A DNA stretch of 64,000 bases from Cetobacterium ceti (GTDB lineage Bacteria > Fusobacteriota > Fusobacteriia > Fusobacteriales > Fusobacteriaceae). Positions 61,210 to 64,000 of this stretch are shown here, piece by piece (the first letter of the stretch is position 1; every line of letters begins with the position of its first letter). The notes below the pieces were generated by a model that was not told where the DNA came from, did no database searches, and was given only the letters and a program-made list of their open reading frames with translations. The position numbers were made by a program, and so were the translations under genes. The stretch is taken from assembly GCF_900167275.1 (NCBI RefSeq), contig NZ_FUWX01000005.1, positions 248,001 to 312,000 on the forward strand, in the 5' to 3' direction.

Positions 61210-61620
61210 TTATTTCTGATCGTTTAACTTTTGCAGTCTTTGAATAGCTATTTCCCTTGCTTTTATATACTGCTCTGTAGAAATATATTTTTGTACTGCA
61301 ATTTGATATCTAAATTTATCTTTTATCATTTGAGCCTCAATATTTCCTAGTTTATCTGCTAATTCATCTAGCTTAGGTAAATTTTTCTCAGCTCCATCTA
61401 AAATGCATTTATTAACTTCAATCTCTATTGACTTCTTATCTAAAACTAGCATTTTATACTTACTACTTGCTTCATTTATTATTTTCTTTACATTATCTAT
61501 ATTTTCTTGGGACACTCCAACACTTTTAAAATCTTGATCCCCTATAATTCCTAAACCCTCTTCAGCAAATGTTGATATTCCTACTAGTAAAAAAAATAAT
61601 AAAGTTACAACTTTCTTCAT
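61210..61620 (-). CDS. Spy/CnrX-like periplasmic protein of an ECF sigma module
   Basis: A 136-residue exported helical protein: signal peptide MKKVVTLLFFLLVGISTFAE, then a four-helix pattern (VSQENIDNVKKIINEASSKY; KLDELADKLGNIEAQMIKDK; QKYISTEQYIKAREIAIQRL). The ISTEQ before the last helix corresponds to the LTxxQ motif of Spy, ZraP and CnrX. One cysteine (NKCILDG) is present. The ATG at 61620 follows GGAGGGATCT; an ATG four codons upstream lies inside that ribosome site. Last gene of sigma - anti-sigma candidate - this gene, so it could sense envelope or metal stress or be the chaperone output. Confidence 0.8.
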   Translation of the reverse strand: MKKVVTLLFFLLVGISTFAEEGLGIIGDQDFKSVGVSQENIDNVKKIINEASSKYKMLVLDKKSIEIEVNKCILDGAEKNLPKLDELADKLGNIEAQMIKDKFRYQIAVQKYISTEQYIKAREIAIQRLQKLNDQK

Positions 61621-61631
61621 AGATCCCTCCA

Positions 61632-61952
61632 CTATATTTGTAATTCAGAAACAAAAAGTTTCTCTGTATTAAAATCTTCAGATCCCTTTAAAAGAGAATC
61701 ATTTCTATATAGATGATCTATAGTCCAATCATTATTTTTCTTACCACTAATTTCTCTTTTTAAAGCACTTACTTGTAAAGCTCCATTTTGAAATCCTTGA
61801 GCTCCATCAAATATTAGATCATAAGTACCCCCTGTAAATATTCCCACTACAAACAGAGAAACAGATAATATAGACATTTTCTTATTTCTTTTCTTTTCCT
61901 CTTCTAATAAAGTTTTATATATGTTAGCTCTAACCTTTTCCTTTGGCGTCAT
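61632..61952 (-). CDS. Single-pass membrane protein, candidate anti-sigma factor
   Basis: A 106-residue protein: N-terminal cytoplasmic helix-rich part (about 1-25, very Lys/Glu rich), one transmembrane helix (about 28-46, ILSVSLFVVGIFTGGTYDLI) and an extracytoplasmic tail of about 60 residues. No zinc anti-sigma HxxxCxxC motif is visible. Start taken at ATG 61952, one base after the sigma-gene stop; the GTG at 61964 would lie inside its GGGAGG ribosome site. Position and topology suggest an anti-sigma factor as in CnrY-type systems; sequence family not recognised. Confidence 0.72.
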   Translation of the reverse strand: MTPKEKVRANIYKTLLEEEKKRNKKMSILSVSLFVVGIFTGGTYDLIFDGAQGFQNGALQVSALKREISGKKNNDWTIDHLYRNDSLLKGSEDFNTEKLFVSELQI

Positions 61953-61953
61953 A

Positions 61954-62406
61954 TTAAAACGCACCTCCCATATCTTTAATAGCTTTGTAGTATATTGTTT
62001 TTACAGTTGAGACATTTATTCCCTTCATATCTGAAATTTCCCTTAATTTATACCCATAAATATCTTTCAAAATAACTATCTCCTTTTCCTGAGGAGATAA
62101 CTTTTTTAATTTCTCCTCTAGAATAATAGAACTATGAACATCATTTCCACTATCTAAAGTTAAAATTTCATCATTTAATTCTACACTCTCTTTTTTCCTT
62201 CTAAAAAAATCATAAATTTTATTTATAGCTATTCTATAAATCCAAGTATATAAATTACTATCTTTTCTAAACCCTTTTAAATTTTTATAAACACTTATAA
62301 AAACTTCTTGAGCTATATCTTCAGCATCTTCCTCATTTTTAACTGCACCTAATATTTTGTAATATACCCTATCAAAATATGTGTCATAAATTTCTTCAAA
62401 GTCCAT
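61954..62406 (-). CDS. ECF-family RNA polymerase sigma factor
   Basis: A 150-residue sigma-70 group 4 protein with region 2 (YYKILGAVKNEEDAEDIAQE and LYTWIYRIAINKIYDFFRRK, about 12-80) and region 4 helix-turn-helix (EKEIVILKDIYGYKLREISD, about 103-122; STVKTIYYKAIK). No region 1 or 3. ATG 62406 follows GTGAGGGATT. An E. coli sigma-E-like promoter and an inverted repeat lie just upstream, suggesting autoregulation. Fusobacterium nucleatum is reported to have a sigma-E-like envelope/oxygen stress response; orthology here is untested. Confidence 0.9.
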   Translation of the reverse strand: MDFEEIYDTYFDRVYYKILGAVKNEEDAEDIAQEVFISVYKNLKGFRKDSNLYTWIYRIAINKIYDFFRRKKESVELNDEILTLDSGNDVHSSIILEEKLKKLSPQEKEIVILKDIYGYKLREISDMKGINVSTVKTIYYKAIKDMGGAF

Positions 62407-62425
62407 CTAATCCCTCACTGTAAAA

Positions 62426-62460
62426 TTACCTTCTTTTATTTAGACTGAATTTGAAGGTAA
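62426..62460. promoter_or_regulatory. Inverted repeat around the ECF sigma promoter
   Basis: Perfect 8-bp inverted repeat TTACCTTC (62426-62433) / GAAGGTAA (62453-62460), 19 bp apart. One arm is beside the -35 element, the other near the predicted transcription start. Could be an operator, or less likely a weak ispG terminator. Confidence 0.45.
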
Positions 62461-62466
62461 AAAGTT
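62439..62466 (-). promoter_or_regulatory. Sigma-E-like promoter of the ECF operon
   Basis: Minus strand AACTTT (62466-62461), 16-bp spacer, TCTAAA (62444-62439), resembling the E. coli RpoE pattern (GAACTT, about 16, TCTRA). Predicted leader of about 26 bases. Confidence 0.5.
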
Positions 62467-63522
62467 TTAAATTTGTGAAAAATCTTCCCTTATAAGAGCT
62501 CTTAATTCCTCTATAATATCCTTTTCATCAACTTTTTTTACTATCTCTCCTCTTTTAAATAAAACTCCCACACCTTTTCCACCAGCAACACCATAATCAG
62601 CTTCTCTTGCTTCTCCAGGGCCATTTACAACACATCCCATAACCGCTATTTTAATTTTAGCTGGCAAGTCTCCAAATTCCTTTTCAACTTCCTTGGCTAA
62701 TCCTATTAAATCAATCTCAGTTCTTCCACATGTGGGACATGATATTATTTCTACTCCAGTTTCCATTAATCCTAAAACCTTTAAAATTTCCTTAGCTACT
62801 TTTATCTCTTCTACTGGGTTTTCTGTCAATGAAACTCTCATAGTATTCCCTATTCCATCCACAAGTAAGGATCCTATTCCTATAGCTGATTTAACAGTTC
62901 CTTGAAATGCTGTTCCTGCTTCTGTAACTCCTAAATGTAATGGATAATCTACTTTTTCTGATATTTTTCTATAGGCCTCTATCATCATTTTTACATTACT
63001 AGCCTTTAGAGATATTATTATATCTTCAAATCCATATTTTTCTAGTAAACTCACATGGTACATAGCACTTTCTACCATTGCATCTGAAGTTGGTTTTCCA
63101 TATTTTTCTAAAATACTTTTCTCTATTGAACCTGAATTTACACCTATTCTTATGGGGATATTTTTTTCCTTAGCCATCTCTACAACTAATCTTACTTTTT
63201 CCTCATCTCCAATATTTCCTGGATTAATTCTAAGTTTATCTATTCCATTTTCCATAGCCTTTAGTGCTAATCTATAATCAAAATGTATATCTGCAACTAG
63301 GGGAACCTTTATCTCTTTTTTTATCTTTCCTATGGCTTCAGCTGCTTCTATGGTATTTACAGTTACTCTTACCATTTCACAACCAACACTTTCTAGTTCC
63401 TTTATCTGTTTAACTGTTTTCTCCACATTCCAAGTAGGTGTATTTGTCATAGATTGTATAACTATCTTATTATTTCCACCTATTACTAAATTTCCTACTT
63501 TAACTTCCCTTGTTATTCTCAT
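62467..63522 (-). CDS. ispG: 4-hydroxy-3-methylbut-2-en-1-yl diphosphate synthase (flavodoxin/ferredoxin)
   Basis: A 351-residue MEP-pathway enzyme. TIM barrel with [29 protein letters not shown] and [15 protein letters not shown]-terminal 4Fe-4S domain with Cys in [14 protein letters not shown] (about 260) and [17 protein letters not shown] (about 297). Works upstream of ispA (55.6 kb). Follows the M23 gene with a palindrome between. Confidence 0.97.
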   Translation of the reverse strand: MRITREVKVGNLVIGGNNKIVIQSMTNTPTWNVEKTVKQIKELESVGCEMVRVTVNTIEAAEAIGKIKKEIKVPLVADIHFDYRLALKAMENGIDKLRINPGNIGDEEKVRLVVEMAKEKNIPIRIGVNSGSIEKSILEKYGKPTSDAMVESAMYHVSLLEKYGFEDIIISLKASNVKMMIEAYRKISEKVDYPLHLGVTEAGTAFQGTVKSAIGIGSLLVDGIGNTMRVSLTENPVEEIKVAKEILKVLGLMETGVEIISCPTCGRTEIDLIGLAKEVEKEFGDLPAKIKIAVMGCVVNGPGEAREADYGVAGGKGVGVLFKRGEIVKKVDEKDIIEELRALIREDFSQI

Positions 63523-63543
63523 TTTTTCCTCCCAATATGAAAG

Positions 63544-63567
63544 GGAGAGTGAATATATTCACTCTCC
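63544..63567 (-). terminator. Hairpin between the M23 peptidase gene and ispG (weak U-tract)
   Basis: 24-base perfect palindrome (arms GGAGAGTGAATA/TATTCACTCTCC) overlapping the M23 stop codon. The bases after it on the minus strand (CTTTCATATT) are only moderately T-rich, so it may be a leaky terminator or an mRNA-processing/stabilising hairpin. Confidence 0.6.
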
Positions 63568-64000
63568 TATCTTCTTAAATATTTCATAGGGTCATAAGGC
63601 CTATTATTTTTTCTTATTTCAAAATGTAAATGTGGTCCTGTTACTCTACCTGTCATTCCAGTTTTTCCAATTACTTGGCCAGCCTTTACATAGGCACCCT
63701 GTTTTACATAGATGTTATTTAAATGGGCCGATCTTGTTTGATATCCATTTCCATGATCTATTATTATGATTTTTCCATAACCAGACATATAACCAGTGTA
63801 AGTTACTCTTCCATCTTTAGCTGCATGAAGTGGTACATATTTAGCTCTTAAATCCACTCCAGTATGAAGAATATATCTTTTTAAAACAGGATGAAACCTA
63901 TTTCCAAATGGACTTGATACTCCTGCCCATTTAACAGGCATAGCAAACATTCTTCCCACTGTTTTAGAACTAGTATTTTTCCCATTAGAACTTCCACCAC
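63567..64000 (-). CDS. M23-family peptidoglycan endopeptidase (partial, C-terminus only)
   Basis: The frame is open to the right edge of the window, so this is the C-terminal part of a longer gene. A Gly/Ser/Asn/Lys-rich linker (GGSSNGKNTSSKT) precedes a LytM domain with SSPFGNRFHPVL, HTGVDLRAK (His and Asp zinc ligands) and TGPHLHFEIRKNNRPYDP (HxH). An in-frame GTG at 63959 could look like a start, but the linker and the missing signal peptide argue for continuation, probably of a secreted LysM- or coiled-coil-containing protein. Acts on cell-wall peptide crosslinks. Confidence 0.9.
   Translation of the reverse strand, partial: GGSSNGKNTSSKTVGRMFAMPVKWAGVSSPFGNRFHPVLKRYILHTGVDLRAKYVPLHAAKDGRVTYTGYMSGYGKIIIIDHGNGYQTRSAHLNNIYVKQGAYVKAGQVIGKTGMTGRVTGPHLHFEIRKNNRPYDPMKYLRR

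Noticed and set aside
63567-63959. M23 peptidase as a complete short gene starting at GTG 63959
   Set aside because: The frame stays open to the window edge through a Gly/Ser-rich linker and no signal peptide or ribosome site is present, so it is treated as the C-terminus of a longer protein.
1-64000. CRISPR arrays, tRNA or rRNA genes
   Set aside because: No regularly spaced repeats, no cloverleaf or rRNA-like GC-rich stretch noticed on reading; a tRNAscan or CRISPR search was not possible.

Overview
The window reads as ordinary chromosome of a low-GC, Gram-negative (diderm) bacterium of the phylum Fusobacteriota, most likely a Fusobacteriaceae member close to Fusobacterium/Cetobacterium. 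The basis is: very AT-rich DNA; a complete LPS-export (Lpt) gene set next to clostridia-like gene content such as a flavodiiron-rubredoxin-reductase fusion and YwaF; FomA-like outer-membrane porins ending in aromatic F; and heptose and MEP-pathway genes. The genus call is inference. No rRNA, tRNA, IS element, prophage or CRISPR array was seen, and no gene-free stretch exceeds about 215 bases.

Layout. 1-5.3 kb (minus strand): alr, rlmI-like, cvpA, two LptF/LptG permeases and the start of an M16 peptidase that runs off the window. 5.4-17.7 kb (minus): a tight operon dusB-mutS-(giant LptC/LptA-like bridge)-lptB-alaS-ruvX-secD-secF behind one promoter. 17.8-23.3 kb: lptD-like and thrS. 23.4-31.5 kb: trxA, a three-module flavodiiron protein, tsaB/tsaE, rfaE2, glgP, upp, rpmE. 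31.6-33 kb (plus): RNase H with a viroplasmin domain and a YwaF-like membrane protein. 33-38.9 kb (minus): yigZ, M50 protease, short ComEC, sugar MFS, tmcAL and an unknown helical protein. 39-43.6 kb: three FomA-like porins, two of them each followed, across an intrinsic terminator, by a paralogous small exported protein. 43.7-48.3 kb: degenerate HD protein, Met/His-rich exported protein, rplM-rpsI, two less known genes, a small lipoprotein. 48.3-55.5 kb: complete Pho system (phoR, phoB, pstS divergent from pstC-pstA-pstB-phoU, with 11-bp phased PHO-box repeats between) and a PEBP-family protein. 55.6-61.1 kb: ispA, xseB, rsmD, queA, prmC (with a duplicated N-terminal domain), prfA and a YehS-like protein. 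61.2-64 kb: an ECF sigma / membrane anti-sigma candidate / Spy-CnrX-like periplasmic module, ispG and the C-terminus of an M23 peptidase.

How it fits together. Much of the window is envelope biology: LPS transport (LptB, LptF/G, a single-chain bridge, cysteine-free LptD), Sec export, porins with candidate periplasmic partners, and an ECF envelope-stress module. The best candidates for undescribed biology are the duplicated porin-terminator-small-protein cassettes (39.0-42.5 kb), the 892-residue bridge protein (11.4-14.1 kb) and the sigma/anti-sigma/Spy-like module with its own sigma-E-like promoter (61.2-62.5 kb). A recurrent feature is intrinsic terminators placed directly before the Shine-Dalgarno of the next co-directional gene, leaving no room for a separate promoter.
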